DNA of 64,000 bases, from positions 1,426,001 to 1,490,000 of the forward strand of contig NZ_CP079107.1 of NCBI RefSeq assembly GCF_019285735.1. Direction: 5' to 3'. This document shows, piece by piece, positions 36,181 through 45,159 of the stretch (its first letter is position 1; every line of letters begins with the position of its first letter). Source of the DNA: Paeniglutamicibacter sp. Y32M11 (GTDB taxonomy: Bacteria; Actinomycetota; Actinomycetes; Actinomycetales; Micrococcaceae). The position numbers were made by a program, and so were the translations under genes. A model generated the notes under the pieces. That model saw only the letters and a program-made list of their open reading frames with translations, made no database searches and had not been told where the DNA came from.

Positions 36181-36220
36181 AAACGCCGATGGGCCGCTTG
36201 TAAGCGGCCCATCGGCGTTT
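36181..36220. terminator. Bidirectional rho-independent terminator
   Basis: Perfect 19-bp stem (36181-36199 with 36202-36220) and a 2-base loop, with AAA/TTT at the ends, between the PIG-L gene and the convergent RskA-like gene. Confidence 0.88.
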
Positions 36221-36278
36221 GCTGTGCTGTTGTTACTGCGGTGATGCTGATACCGCGACTAAAAGCTCGCCGCGATTT

Positions 36279-36836
36279 TTACTTAGCTTCCGGCAAATCC
36301 AAGACGGCCAGTGGCTCGCTGCTCGGAGTGGTGCTGGTGGCATCGGACGACTCCACGGAGACCATCACCGAGGCAACCTTCTCCAGACCGGTAAAGCCCT
36401 CCTTGGCGTCCGCGCCATCGCTGGCGACATCTGCCAAACGGGTCGGCCGGTCGGTGTCTACCTCGATCAACCACAGGGTGTAGGTTTTGCTCGGGTCCAG
36501 CACCGGCATGTCGGTGAGTTCCAGGGTGCCAGCGTCAACCTTGGTAGAGGTGGTGAGCGCGGCATGTCCGCCGCCCTTGACCTCGGCCTGGACCACTACC
36601 TGGTCCGAGGCCCCCTCGACCTTCGATACGTAGTCGGTGGGCAGCAGGTTCACCACGATGGCGATGACGCCGATGACCAGTACTGCGAGTCCGGCAACGA
36701 CCAGGACCCACTTTTTCAGCGGGCGCCGGGTCGGAACATCGTTCTCGGTGGCTACCTGGTCAACAAGATCCATGCCCAGATTGTCGTCGTTCTCGTCGCC
36801 GCGGTGCCCGGGGTAAACGGGATCGGTGCCGGTCAT
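36279..36836 (-). CDS. RskA-type anti-sigma factor domain protein
   Basis: 185 residues. One TM (about 44-65) separates a short cytoplasmic part from an outside domain with Y-T-L-W-L-I-E-V-D, G-F-T-G-L and M-V-S-V-E-S-S, the RskA C-terminal pattern. The cytoplasmic part is only about 42 residues and lacks the zinc-binding H-x3-C-x2-C that grips a sigma factor. No sigma gene is nearby. It may be a remnant or a sensor with a different partner. Confidence 0.75.
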   Translation of the reverse strand: MTGTDPVYPGHRGDENDDNLGMDLVDQVATENDVPTRRPLKKWVLVVAGLAVLVIGVIAIVVNLLPTDYVSKVEGASDQVVVQAEVKGGGHAALTTSTKVDAGTLELTDMPVLDPSKTYTLWLIEVDTDRPTRLADVASDGADAKEGFTGLEKVASVMVSVESSDATSTTPSSEPLAVLDLPEAK

Positions 36837-36919
36837 GAGTTGCCATCCTTAGGAATTCGAGTGGGAGAGTGCGGCAGATTAATAACCACCGAACAAGCTT
36901 AGGGGAGAAGGCTATGCGT

Positions 36920-37393
36920 TTAGTGTGTGGATCCGCCGAACGAATTTTGTCGCCAGGCCTCGTAAAGCACGATCGATGCGCAATTGGCCAGGTTCAGTGA
37001 CCGTCGGCCCTCCAACATGGGCAGCCGCACCGTGGCGGTGACATGCTCATCCACCTTGACCTCGGCCGGAAGTCCGACGGATTCTGGGCCGAAGAGCAAC
37101 ACATCACCGGGCTCGTAGGCGATATCTGAATAGGTGGTGCTGCCCTCGGAGGTGAAGGCGAAGACACGATCGGGTTGGAGTGCTTCCCAGGCCGCGGCGA
37201 GGTCCTTGTGCACGGTGACCACGGCCAGGTCGTGATAGTCGAGGCCGGCGCGGCGCAGGTTGGCATCCTCAAAGTTGAAGCCCAACGGCTCAACGAGGTG
37301 CAATTCGGCACCCGTCACCGCCGCCAAACGGATGGCGTTGCCGGTATTGCCGGGAATTTCTGGGGTGTAAAAAAGGATTCGGAACACGCCCAT
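36920..37393 (-). CDS. trmL: tRNA (cytidine/uridine-34 2'-O)-methyltransferase, TrmL family
   Basis: 157 residues from ATG 37393; the longer upstream frame has no homology. SPOUT-class knot motifs are visible: P-E-I-P-G-N-T-G-N-A-I-R, L-L-F-G-P-E-S-V-G-L-P, and R-S-L-N-L-A-N-C-A-S-I-V-L-Y-E. It methylates the wobble ribose of tRNA-Leu isoacceptors. Confidence 0.92.
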   Translation of the reverse strand: MGVFRILFYTPEIPGNTGNAIRLAAVTGAELHLVEPLGFNFEDANLRRAGLDYHDLAVVTVHKDLAAAWEALQPDRVFAFTSEGSTTYSDIAYEPGDVLLFGPESVGLPAEVKVDEHVTATVRLPMLEGRRSLNLANCASIVLYEAWRQNSFGGSTH

Positions 37394-37485
37394 CAGTTTA
37401 CTGTGCGTTGAGCCAAAGAGCCTGCTCCGACCGGCGGAGCCAGCCATTTTTGCTGATCCGCATCTCGGAGTGAGCGCGTCAGGCC

Positions 37486-38415
37486 CTAATACATTCCGCC
37501 GAGCAGTCTGGCTAAAATCGTGCGATCCACCACCTGGGGGGCGGGGCCGGTGCCCAGGAACATCTTCATTTCGCGCACCAGGTTGATGGCGTTCACCACG
37601 TTGGCCACGCTCATGTCCCCGGGGACACCGCCGCGTACATAGTCGATGACCGGTTCGTGCAGGTTGCCATCGGGAGCGAGCAGGACCGTCCACCCGGTGA
37701 CATTGAGTTCCGGGAAGAGTGACTGCATCTGATGTACCACCGGGGTGATGCGGGGAGGTTCGATGTGTTTGCCATCGCGCAATAGCGAATCACCGTCCCA
37801 GCGATACACACCCTTGGGCAGCAGCATCGAGTGGATCAGCGCCAGCCGGTAGCCGCCCAGCAGTGCATGGTCGATGTAGCCGCCGCCCGGGGCATGGAGG
37901 CCGTTGACGAGCCGGGCCGATGGCAGTGCGGTGAGCACCTGGCGCGAGAGCAGTGCCACGGTCCGGGTCTCGCGGGCCAATCGGGCCTGGGCGCCAAAGA
38001 TGCCGCGTTTGCGTGGGGTGCCGTGGACCTGCCGGATGGAGGTGGCCCGATCCACGGCGCCCGGGGCATCCAGGGGCGGGAGATACTCGGTGGGTGTGGT
38101 GGCCGAGGGCCGGGTCCCGGAGGCATCAAAGCGCATCGAACCGCGTTGGCCCGCATCTCCGGTGTCATCCTCACGGGTGGGGGCCTTACCGCGCAGGTAG
38201 CTGGACTCGGTACCGTAGCTGCGGTCATAGCGCGTGCGGGAGGCCGGATCGATGAGGGTTTCGTAGGCCAGCGTGGCACGGGCGAAGTCCTCGGCGTTTC
38301 CGCCGTGGTCGGGGTGGGTGGCCCGGGCTGCCCGGCGGTAGGCGGACTTGATATCCGTGGCATTCGCGGTGGGAGCAACGCCCAAGACTTCGTAGTGGGT
38401 TTGCCGCTGGGCCAC
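37486..38415 (-). CDS. J-domain (DnaJ-like) protein
   Basis: 309 residues from a GTG with AAAGGCGG upstream. The N-terminal J domain (about 6-68) has H-Y-E-V-L-G-V, the H-P-D triplet and Y-E-T-L-I-D-P. There is no Gly/Phe region or zinc finger, so it is a type III co-chaperone. The remainder (about 140-309) is unrecognised and contains a likely globular domain conserved only by impression. Confidence 0.88.
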   Translation of the reverse strand: MAQRQTHYEVLGVAPTANATDIKSAYRRAARATHPDHGGNAEDFARATLAYETLIDPASRTRYDRSYGTESSYLRGKAPTREDDTGDAGQRGSMRFDASGTRPSATTPTEYLPPLDAPGAVDRATSIRQVHGTPRKRGIFGAQARLARETRTVALLSRQVLTALPSARLVNGLHAPGGGYIDHALLGGYRLALIHSMLLPKGVYRWDGDSLLRDGKHIEPPRITPVVHQMQSLFPELNVTGWTVLLAPDGNLHEPVIDYVRGGVPGDMSVANVVNAINLVREMKMFLGTGPAPQVVDRTILARLLGGMY

Positions 38416-38537
38416 GGGGCCGCCTTTCGCTCGCTGCTGAAGATGAGGTGCCGCGCTAGCTCCGCTGCACGGCGCGTTCTTGCTTCAGCGATCTTACCGG
38501 GTGTGGCTGGGAGAGCGGTGAGGTATTAGCGGTGAGC

Positions 38538-39293
38538 TTAGCCGCGACGGTAGTCAGCCAGCAGCGTACCGTCCTGCTCATGCAAGAGGTGCAGCTCCAT
38601 GGATACCGGCACCTCCAGGTGAGCTCCGCCGGCGATCCGTGGCCCGTTTCCCGCGACCAGCAGTGGGGAGTAGGTGAGCGCCAGGCTCGAGATGGCATCG
38701 GCACGCAGGAAATCACCGAAGAGTGTGGGGCCGCCCTCGGCATGGATTAATCGCATTCCGCGATCGTGCAGCGTCTTGATGATCCAGTGTGGGTCAAGAC
38801 CCGCACCACCGCCCTCTGCGGTGATGATCTCCGCCACCGGGGCGAGGGCCGCAATCCGCTGCGCCGGGGCGGCGGCGGAGGTGAGCAGCAGAATTTCCCC
38901 GGGGTTCTGGCTGAACAGGGCGCCGTGTTCATCGAGGTCAAGGTGTCCGGAGGCCACGGCCAAGATCGGGCGCTCGCTCATGCCGTGCGCCAGGCGCCAG
39001 GCACGGGATGCATCATCAAGTAATTCACCCTCATAGCCCTCGGCCCGCACCGTCCCGGCGCCCACGAGGATGACGTCGGCCAGTCGACGTAACAACATGA
39101 AAACCCGGTGATCCGCGGCTGTGCCCAGGGCGCCGGAGCGACCCTGATGGGTGGCGGCCCCGTCCAGCGAGGAGACGAAGTTGAAGCGCACAAAGGCGCC
39201 TGTTCCGGGTTCCGGGGCATAACCGGTGAGCAAGGCCTCGTCGTCAACATCCTGGGCCGAAGCATCAGCGCAGGGCGGGAGTATCCGGCGCAT
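38538..39293 (-). CDS. RibD C-terminal-type reductase (pyrimidine reductase family)
   Basis: 251 residues from ATG 39293, which overlaps the stop of the folP-like gene as TGATG. The dihydrofolate-reductase-like fold of RibD/RibG is seen in F-N-F-V-S-S-L-D-G, G-A-G-T-V-R-A-E, and H-A-E-G-G-P-T-L-F-G-D. In the riboflavin pathway this domain reduces the ribosyl-aminopyrimidine, but stand-alone forms beside folate genes may have other pteridine or pyrimidine substrates. Confidence 0.88.
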   Translation of the reverse strand: MRRILPPCADASAQDVDDEALLTGYAPEPGTGAFVRFNFVSSLDGAATHQGRSGALGTAADHRVFMLLRRLADVILVGAGTVRAEGYEGELLDDASRAWRLAHGMSERPILAVASGHLDLDEHGALFSQNPGEILLLTSAAAPAQRIAALAPVAEIITAEGGGAGLDPHWIIKTLHDRGMRLIHAEGGPTLFGDFLRADAISSLALTYSPLLVAGNGPRIAGGAHLEVPVSMELHLLHEQDGTLLADYRRG

Positions 39294-40291
39294 CAGGCCG
39301 CGCCGTTCGCGGTGTAGGGGGCCGCATTGATCAGTGCCGAACCGCCGGCCGCCAAGGCGTGGGCGGGTGCGTGGTTCCCCGGGTGGGCGGGGGTGTTCAC
39401 CTCGCCCATGTTGTGGGCCAGATAGGCGGGTTCTCGCCAGCCCATGGCGGCTTCCAGCATCCGCACGGTGGAGAGCGATTCGGGGATATTGTGCATGCGG
39501 ATGATGCGTGCCCCATTCATGATGCACATCGCGGCGGCGGCCATCGATCCGGCGGTGCGTTGTGTCTTGGGTAAATCCAGGGTTTCGCCGATGAAGTCCT
39601 TGTTGGAGACCGCGGCCAGGCTGGGGTAGCCCAGCGCCGCAATGGCCTCGAATCCGGCGGTGAGTGCGAGGGTGTGGCGCGTGTTTTTGTTCAGATCGTG
39701 CCCGGGGTCAATGATGATCTTGTCCTCTCCGATGCCCAGCGATAGCGCGTAGTCGATCTTGCGCCGCAGGTAGCCGGTGACTTCCTGCACGACGTCGTCG
39801 TAGTGGGGCCGCGGATAGCTGGTGCGTGGTGCCGCCAGCGAATGGGTGATCACCAGGTGGACCCCGGCCTCTGCCACCACGCGTCCCAGCTGGGGATTGC
39901 TGAGCCCCGTGGTGTCGTTAATAACATCCGCGCCCGCGCCGATGGCCGCCGCAGCAACTTCGGGCAGGAAGGTGTCGGCGGAAATCACGACATCGGATTG
40001 TTGACGCACCGCGTCGATGACCGGGACGATGCGTTCGGCTTCTTCGTGCCAGTCCAGCGCCGGTCCGGGGGAGAAGGGCACCCCGCCAATGTCGATCCAG
40101 TCGGCACCCGCCCCCACCGCACTCAGCGCGGCATCCACCGCACTGCGCAGCCCGAACGTCGCTCCACCGTCGTAAAAGCTGTCGGGAGTGCGGTTGATGA
40201 TTGCCATCAACGCCACCCTCGAATCGAAGTTGATGCTCCGGTGGGCAAAGTGGTGGACGGGGTGACGAAGCGCGGGTAGGTACATGCCCAT
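39293..40291 (-). CDS. Dihydropteroate synthase-like protein (FolP2 type)
   Basis: 332 residues. The TIM-barrel family is clear, but the first signature is A-I-I-N-R-T-P-D-S-F-Y-D-G-G-A-T-F and a later one S-N-K-D-F-I-G-E-T-L-D-L-P, both typical of mycobacterial FolP2 rather than FolP1. FolP2 of Mycobacterium leprae has been reported not to supply dihydropteroate synthase activity. It may work on another substrate. Coupled to the downstream RibD-type reductase by a TGATG overlap. The exact start among several upstream ATG codons is uncertain. Confidence 0.85.
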   Translation of the reverse strand: MGMYLPALRHPVHHFAHRSINFDSRVALMAIINRTPDSFYDGGATFGLRSAVDAALSAVGAGADWIDIGGVPFSPGPALDWHEEAERIVPVIDAVRQQSDVVISADTFLPEVAAAAIGAGADVINDTTGLSNPQLGRVVAEAGVHLVITHSLAAPRTSYPRPHYDDVVQEVTGYLRRKIDYALSLGIGEDKIIIDPGHDLNKNTRHTLALTAGFEAIAALGYPSLAAVSNKDFIGETLDLPKTQRTAGSMAAAAMCIMNGARIIRMHNIPESLSTVRMLEAAMGWREPAYLAHNMGEVNTPAHPGNHAPAHALAAGGSALINAAPYTANGAA

Positions 40292-40441
40292 GGGGAGAAC
40301 TCCTCGGCTAGAACTGTTAGTTCATTCCTATCAGCTTTGTCGCGCGCTCACCGTCCCCGCGCGTCACGACACTCAATAGAAACGTACGGTAGCTCGCATT
40401 GCTAAGTGCCCATGGGCCCCGGATCTGGGTACGCTGATCTA

Positions 40442-41353
40442 ATGACTTTGAACTTTGTGGCGCCCGATGCCGGGGCGTGGATCGTTGATGCCCTCCAATC
40501 CCAGGGACGCGATGCGCAGACCGCCAATCTGGTCTCCGGACAGGTACCCGCCTCGTATGCCGCCTACGCGCGCATCTTCCACCCCGCCATGGGACTGGAC
40601 GGGCAGCCGGTGAGCTGGGGCGAGATTGCTGCACGTCGCGGATCCACCATGCATCCACTGGCACAATTCGCCGCGCTCTCGGGGATCGGTGAAGACGGAG
40701 TGCCGCTCGCCGAGGACTCCTGGGAGGGAGAGGCCCCGGGGTGGGATGGACTGGGCGCCCAGGAGCTGGCGGCCATCGCCCCGCTTTTGGTCGCCAACAC
40801 GCAAAGCCCGGATGAGATTTATCTGGCGCTGTGGAATGGGCTGGCCTTCATCCATGGTGGGGATCAGGTGGAGATCATCATCGAGGATGATCCCGCGCTG
40901 AGTATGGAGCAGAACCTCGTGCGAGCCGCCGAATTGGCGGCAGCGGCGAAGGCCCCGGCCTTCTCTCACGAGGACAGGAACGGACCCACCCTCACCATTG
41001 GCTCCGGCTACCGTTCCTTCTACCTGTTCAGTGGGGACGGAACGGATCTGCGCAGCCCGCTGTGGGCGCGGACCTCACTGGGGGAACAACGCCAGTCCCC
41101 GAATCTGGCCTGGCCCCAGGACCGTGCCTGGATTCTGTCCACCGAACTATATGAGGACTCGACCATCGTGGGGGGAAGTAAGGAACTGATCAACGCCCTC
41201 CTTGCCTGCCCGGGGGTTGAAGCCCTGGAGGTGAGCGCGGATGCGCGGCTTGATGCTCAGGGGGATACCCACAATCAGTTACCAATACCCGATGCCACCC
41301 CCTTTGATCCCGAAGAACTGGCCGGGGAATACTTCGCCGGCGAGGAGAACTAA
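40442..41353 (+). CDS. Conserved hypothetical protein (actinobacterial)
   Basis: 303 residues from ATG 40442. It is acidic and lacks membrane segments. Motifs that stand out are P-A-S-Y-A-A-Y-A-R-I-F-H-P, W-N-G-L-A-F-I-H, and P-Q-D-R-A-W-I-L-S-T-E-L-Y-E-D-S-T-I-V-G-G-S. I know similar proteins only as uncharacterised actinobacterial products. The gene precedes the cysteine desulfurase by about 90 bp and may share its transcript. Confidence 0.72.
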   Translation: MTLNFVAPDAGAWIVDALQSQGRDAQTANLVSGQVPASYAAYARIFHPAMGLDGQPVSWGEIAARRGSTMHPLAQFAALSGIGEDGVPLAEDSWEGEAPGWDGLGAQELAAIAPLLVANTQSPDEIYLALWNGLAFIHGGDQVEIIIEDDPALSMEQNLVRAAELAAAAKAPAFSHEDRNGPTLTIGSGYRSFYLFSGDGTDLRSPLWARTSLGEQRQSPNLAWPQDRAWILSTELYEDSTIVGGSKELINALLACPGVEALEVSADARLDAQGDTHNQLPIPDATPFDPEELAGEYFAGEEN

Positions 41354-41446
41354 CCGGCCGACGCTGTGGGTTCGGCTGTTTCGGCTGCATGTGAGCAATG
41401 ACTCCGCGCCGTCGTCACGCAACACGGCTAGAATTGTTCGGTGTCC

Positions 41447-42676
41447 ATGAGCCCCACATACCTAGACCACGCCGCCACGACGCCGATGTCCGGCGCCGCG
41501 TTGAGCGCCATGACCCATGAGCTGGCGCAGACCGGTAACCCCTCCTCGCTGCACGGCGCCGGGCGTCGCGCCCACCGAGTGATGGAAGAAGCCCGGGAAC
41601 AGCTGGCCGCGGCGGCCGGGGCACACCCCTCCGAGATCATTTTTACCTCCGGTGGAACCGAATCGGACAATCTTGCGCTCAAGGGTTTGTACTGGAGCCG
41701 CACGGCGATTGATCCCACCCGCACCCGCATCATCGTGCCCACCATCGAACACCACGCGGTCTTGGATACCGTCGAATGGCTGGCCGCCCACCAGGGTGCC
41801 ACCATTTCCTGGCTCGAGGTGGATACCGACGGAGTCATCAACCTTGCCGACCTCTCGGCACTGATCAACCAGAACCCCGCGGACATCGCGCTGATCACCT
41901 GCATGTGGGCCAACAATGAGGTCGGCAGCATCCAACCGATCCACCGGGTCGTGGCGCTCGCCGAACCCCATGGCATCCCGGTGCATAGTGATGCCGTGCA
42001 GGCCTTCACCTCGGTGCCCACGCACTTTGCCGATTCGGGACTGGCCACCATGGCCATCTCCGGGCACAAGATCGGCGGACCGGTGGGCATCGGCGCGCTG
42101 CTGGTGCGCCGAAATGTGACCCTGACCCCCGTGCAGCACGGCGGCGGGCATGAACGTGCGTTGCGTTCGGGAACCTTGAACTCCGCCTCCGCCGCTGGCT
42201 TTGCCGCGGCCGCCAGTACCGCTGCCGCCACGCTGGGCACCGAGAACGAACGCCTAGCCACGCTGCGCGACAGCCTGATCACCTCCATCGGGAGATTGAT
42301 CCCCGAAGCTGTCTTGAACGGCAGCGCGGATCCGCAGCACACGGGCACCCGGCTTCCGGGTAACGTGCACTTCACCTTCCCGGGCTGCGAGGGGGACTCG
42401 TTGCTATTTGTGCTGGACATGCTCGGCATCCATTCCTCCACCGGCTCCGCGTGCACCGCCGGGGTACCGCGGCCCTCACACGTATTGTTGGCCATGGGCC
42501 GCGATGAAGGAACCGCACGTGGCGCACAACGCTTCAGCCTCGGGCATACAACTGGCACTTCGGACGTTGAGAAGTTGGTGGCGGCTTTACCCGAAGCGTA
42601 CGAGCGCGCCAAAAAGGCCGGAATGGCCGCACAAATCAGTAGCATTCAAACGGCAGGGACAGGGTTTACGCGATGA
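41447..42676 (+). CDS. Cysteine desulfurase (NifS/IscS family)
   Basis: 409 residues from ATG 41447 (GTG 41441 is possible). L-D-H-A-A-T-T-P at the start, the H-K lysine motif [10 protein letters not shown] that binds pyridoxal phosphate, and the catalytic cysteine in G-S-A-C-T-A-G-V are all present. It takes sulfur from cysteine as a persulfide. The stop overlaps the mnmA start by four bases, so its sulfur is probably passed directly to tRNA thiolation. Confidence 0.93.
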   Translation: MSPTYLDHAATTPMSGAALSAMTHELAQTGNPSSLHGAGRRAHRVMEEAREQLAAAAGAHPSEIIFTSGGTESDNLALKGLYWSRTAIDPTRTRIIVPTIEHHAVLDTVEWLAAHQGATISWLEVDTDGVINLADLSALINQNPADIALITCMWANNEVGSIQPIHRVVALAEPHGIPVHSDAVQAFTSVPTHFADSGLATMAISGHKIGGPVGIGALLVRRNVTLTPVQHGGGHERALRSGTLNSASAAGFAAAASTAAATLGTENERLATLRDSLITSIGRLIPEAVLNGSADPQHTGTRLPGNVHFTFPGCEGDSLLFVLDMLGIHSSTGSACTAGVPRPSHVLLAMGRDEGTARGAQRFSLGHTTGTSDVEKLVAALPEAYERAKKAGMAAQISSIQTAGTGFTR

Positions 42677-43809
42677 AGGTTTTGGCAGCGATGAGCGGCG
42701 GAGTTGACTCCGCCGTGGCGGCGGCACGAGCCGTTGAAGCAGGCCACGAGGTCGTGGGGGTGCACCTGGCGCTGAGCCGGATGCCCGGAACCCTGCGCAC
42801 CGGATCGAGGGGCTGTTGCACGGTGGAGGATTCCAACGATGCCTGGCGCGCCTGCGATAAACTCGGCATCCCGTACTACGTGTGGGATTTCTCCGAGCGC
42901 TTTAAGGAAGACGTGGTGGAGGACTTCATCGCCGAGTACCAGGCCGGTCGCACGCCCAACCCCTGCATGCGCTGCAATGAGCGCATCAAGTTCGCCGCGC
43001 TGCTGGAAAAGGCCATCGCCCTGGGTTTTGACGCGGTATGCACCGGGCATTACGCCAAGGTGATTCGTGATGAAGAAGGACATCCGGAACTGCACCGCGC
43101 CGCGGACTGGGCCAAGGATCAGTCCTACGTGCTGGGCGTGCTGACCCACGAACAGCTGGAGCACTGCATCTTCCCGCTGGCCGAGACCCCCTCCAAGGCC
43201 GAGGTGCGGGCCGAGGCCGAGGCCCGCGGGCTCTCGGTGGCCAATAAGCCCGACAGCTATGACATCTGCTTCATTCCCGATGGGGATACCCGCGGGTGGC
43301 TGGCCGAGCGCATCGACATGACCAAGGGTGAGATCGTTGACCAGGAGGGCACCTCCCTGGGCGAGCATGAGGGCGCCCACGCCTTCACCGTCGGACAGCG
43401 CAAGGGCCTGAAGCTTGGCACCCCGGCGGCCGATGGCAAGCCACGCTTCGTGCTGGAGATCCGCCCCAAGGAAAACAAGGTCATCGTTGGCCCGGAGGCG
43501 CTGTTGGCCGTTGATGAGCTGCGCGGCATCCGGATTTCCTGGGCCGGGCTGCCGATTGCCGAGGCGAGCGCCGGCACCGAATTCGACTGCATGGTTCAGG
43601 TCCGTGCCCACGGTGATCCAGTTGATGCCCGTGCCAGCGTGCAGCTACAGGAGGATGGCTCCAGCGTGCTGGTGGCCACGATCATCAACCCGATGCGCGG
43701 CGTAGCACCGGGTCAGACCATGGTGATCTACCAGGGCACCCGAGTGCTGGGACAGGCCACCATCGAATCGGCGCGCTCCACGGCATGGGACCCGAGCCTG
43801 ATTTCCTGA
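42673..43809 (+). CDS. mnmA: tRNA-specific 2-thiouridylase
   Basis: 378 residues. P-loop S-G-G-V-D-S (8-13), catalytic cysteines C98 (P-N-P-C-M-R-C) and C199 (Y-D-I-C-F-I-P-D-G), and H-Y-A-K are intact. It adds sulfur to U34 of tRNA-Lys, Glu and Gln. Translationally coupled to the cysteine desulfurase. Confidence 0.96.
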   Translation: MKVLAAMSGGVDSAVAAARAVEAGHEVVGVHLALSRMPGTLRTGSRGCCTVEDSNDAWRACDKLGIPYYVWDFSERFKEDVVEDFIAEYQAGRTPNPCMRCNERIKFAALLEKAIALGFDAVCTGHYAKVIRDEEGHPELHRAADWAKDQSYVLGVLTHEQLEHCIFPLAETPSKAEVRAEAEARGLSVANKPDSYDICFIPDGDTRGWLAERIDMTKGEIVDQEGTSLGEHEGAHAFTVGQRKGLKLGTPAADGKPRFVLEIRPKENKVIVGPEALLAVDELRGIRISWAGLPIAEASAGTEFDCMVQVRAHGDPVDARASVQLQEDGSSVLVATIINPMRGVAPGQTMVIYQGTRVLGQATIESARSTAWDPSLIS

Positions 43810-43827
43810 GAATCGCCACACCCGTCT

Positions 43828-43868
43828 GAAGGCTCCGCCGGTTGCTTGGCTGCACCGGCGGGGCCTTC
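43828..43868 (+). terminator. Rho-independent terminator of mnmA
   Basis: 15-base arms 43828-43842 and 43854-43868 with a single mismatch; an 11-base loop. Confidence 0.7.
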
Positions 43869-43976
43869 GTCGTTGATGAGTGAAAGCGCAGTTGCTCCAC
43901 GACGTCCGGCCGGCGCATCCGGGACTGATCCCTGTGCTCTGTTCCCTGCCCACGCTCGGGCGACTATTGTGTGGCC

Positions 43977-44357
43977 ATGACCAGTCGACTTGCCTCCATC
44001 AGCATCGATGCGACAAATCCCCGCGTGGTGGCCGATTTTTGGTGCGCGGTGCTGGGTTGGCACGTGATCGAAGAAGACGACGATGGCATCGGCATCGGAC
44101 CATCGGACGGTGCCTGGCCGGCCATCGAAGTGTTCGCTGTACCCGAGGTCAAGAGCGTGAAAAACCGGTTGCACTTTGACCTGCGGGCGGATGGGGTGTC
44201 CACCGCTCTGGAGCTTGAACGTTTGCTGGCCCTTGGCGCGCGGCGTACCGACGTCGGTCAGGGGCCCGATGTCAGCTGGGTGGTTCTGGCCGATCCCGAG
44301 GGCAACGAGTTTTGCCTGCTTTCGCGCACGGTCCAGGACCTCAAGAATCAGGGATGA
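43977..44357 (+). CDS. VOC (glyoxalase-like) family protein
   Basis: 126 residues from ATG 43977 (GTG 43971 in frame). Beta-alpha-beta-beta-beta units with I-S-I-D-A-T-N-P, F-W-C-A-V-L-G-W and D-P-E-G-N-E-F-C-L-L, the pattern of the glyoxalase_6-like group. Candidate metal ligands are His in L-H-F-D and Glu in G-N-E-F. Substrate unknown. Confidence 0.85.
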   Translation: MTSRLASISIDATNPRVVADFWCAVLGWHVIEEDDDGIGIGPSDGAWPAIEVFAVPEVKSVKNRLHFDLRADGVSTALELERLLALGARRTDVGQGPDVSWVVLADPEGNEFCLLSRTVQDLKNQG

Positions 44358-44506
44358 ACCCTGCGGCGGAGCCGGGATTCGCAGGAGATAAGACCGCCCA
44401 AAAATTTTCAGCACCGCTGCGATGCTGCTGCGCTATCTCAAGCTCGAGGGACGGAGCGCCACGGGATGAAGTCGCGGTTGGTCAGTGGTGCACCTCATAA
44501 ACAAAT

Positions 44507-44548
44507 GTCCCGCCCGTTTTCCGCAAAATGGCGGAGAACGGGCGGGAC
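44507..44548. terminator. Bidirectional terminator hairpin
   Basis: Eighteen-base arms (44507-44524 and 44531-44548) pair with one mismatch around AAAATG, between convergent genes. Confidence 0.75.
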
Positions 44549-44570
44549 AAGTTGCTGCGAGACCGTGTGC

Positions 44571-44936
44571 CTAGGCCTTGACCTCGTCGACGATGCCATA
44601 CATGCGAGTGGAGATATCTGGATATTCCAGACGGGTCTTGCCGGCCTCGAGACTCGGCAGCTGGGCCGGACCGTGCTCGGCGCAGTGCACAAAGTCGAAT
44701 TTGGGCCACCACTTCTTGGGTCGCTCGGCCTCGGTGAAACCACAAACGGCGCAGGTCAGCTGCACCCATACGGGGCGTTTTCCGGTCCTATTCGCGCGAG
44801 ACTGGATGAGCCAGGCCGGGGCGTTGGCGTTCAGTGCTGCGAATTCGGCTTCGCTCATGCGCGGGGGAATATTGTGTCGCTTCGCCATTTCCATGGAGAT
44901 GTCCAGGGCAATGGCGGCGTCTCTACGTGTCATCAT
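44571..44936 (-). CDS. Small conserved Cys/His protein of unknown function
   Basis: 121 residues from ATG 44936 (44933 also possible), with AAAGGTG upstream. C-A-V-C-G-F and H-C-A-E-H-G look like a four-ligand zinc site, and A-N-R-T-G-K-R-P-V-W-V precedes it. Similar proteins occur in Micrococcaceae as hypotheticals. No enzymatic motif seen. Confidence 0.65.
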   Translation of the reverse strand: MMTRRDAAIALDISMEMAKRHNIPPRMSEAEFAALNANAPAWLIQSRANRTGKRPVWVQLTCAVCGFTEAERPKKWWPKFDFVHCAEHGPAQLPSLEAGKTRLEYPDISTRMYGIVDEVKA

Positions 44937-45159
44937 CACCTTTAAGCCTAGGCCACAATCCGCAAAATCGTTGCTGCTGGTGGAGAAGCGCAGTTCCATT
45001 TCTCGTTTTCCGTATCAAGAAGTATAGATCTGAAAGATGTCATTTACATTTCCTGCAAATAATCGGCAGAAAGCATGGCCTTTTGTGATGTGAAGCAACT
45101 ACTATGTAGTTCGCTGTGTTTTGGATCACAGCGTCGCACGCAAAAATTAAGGAAACCAC

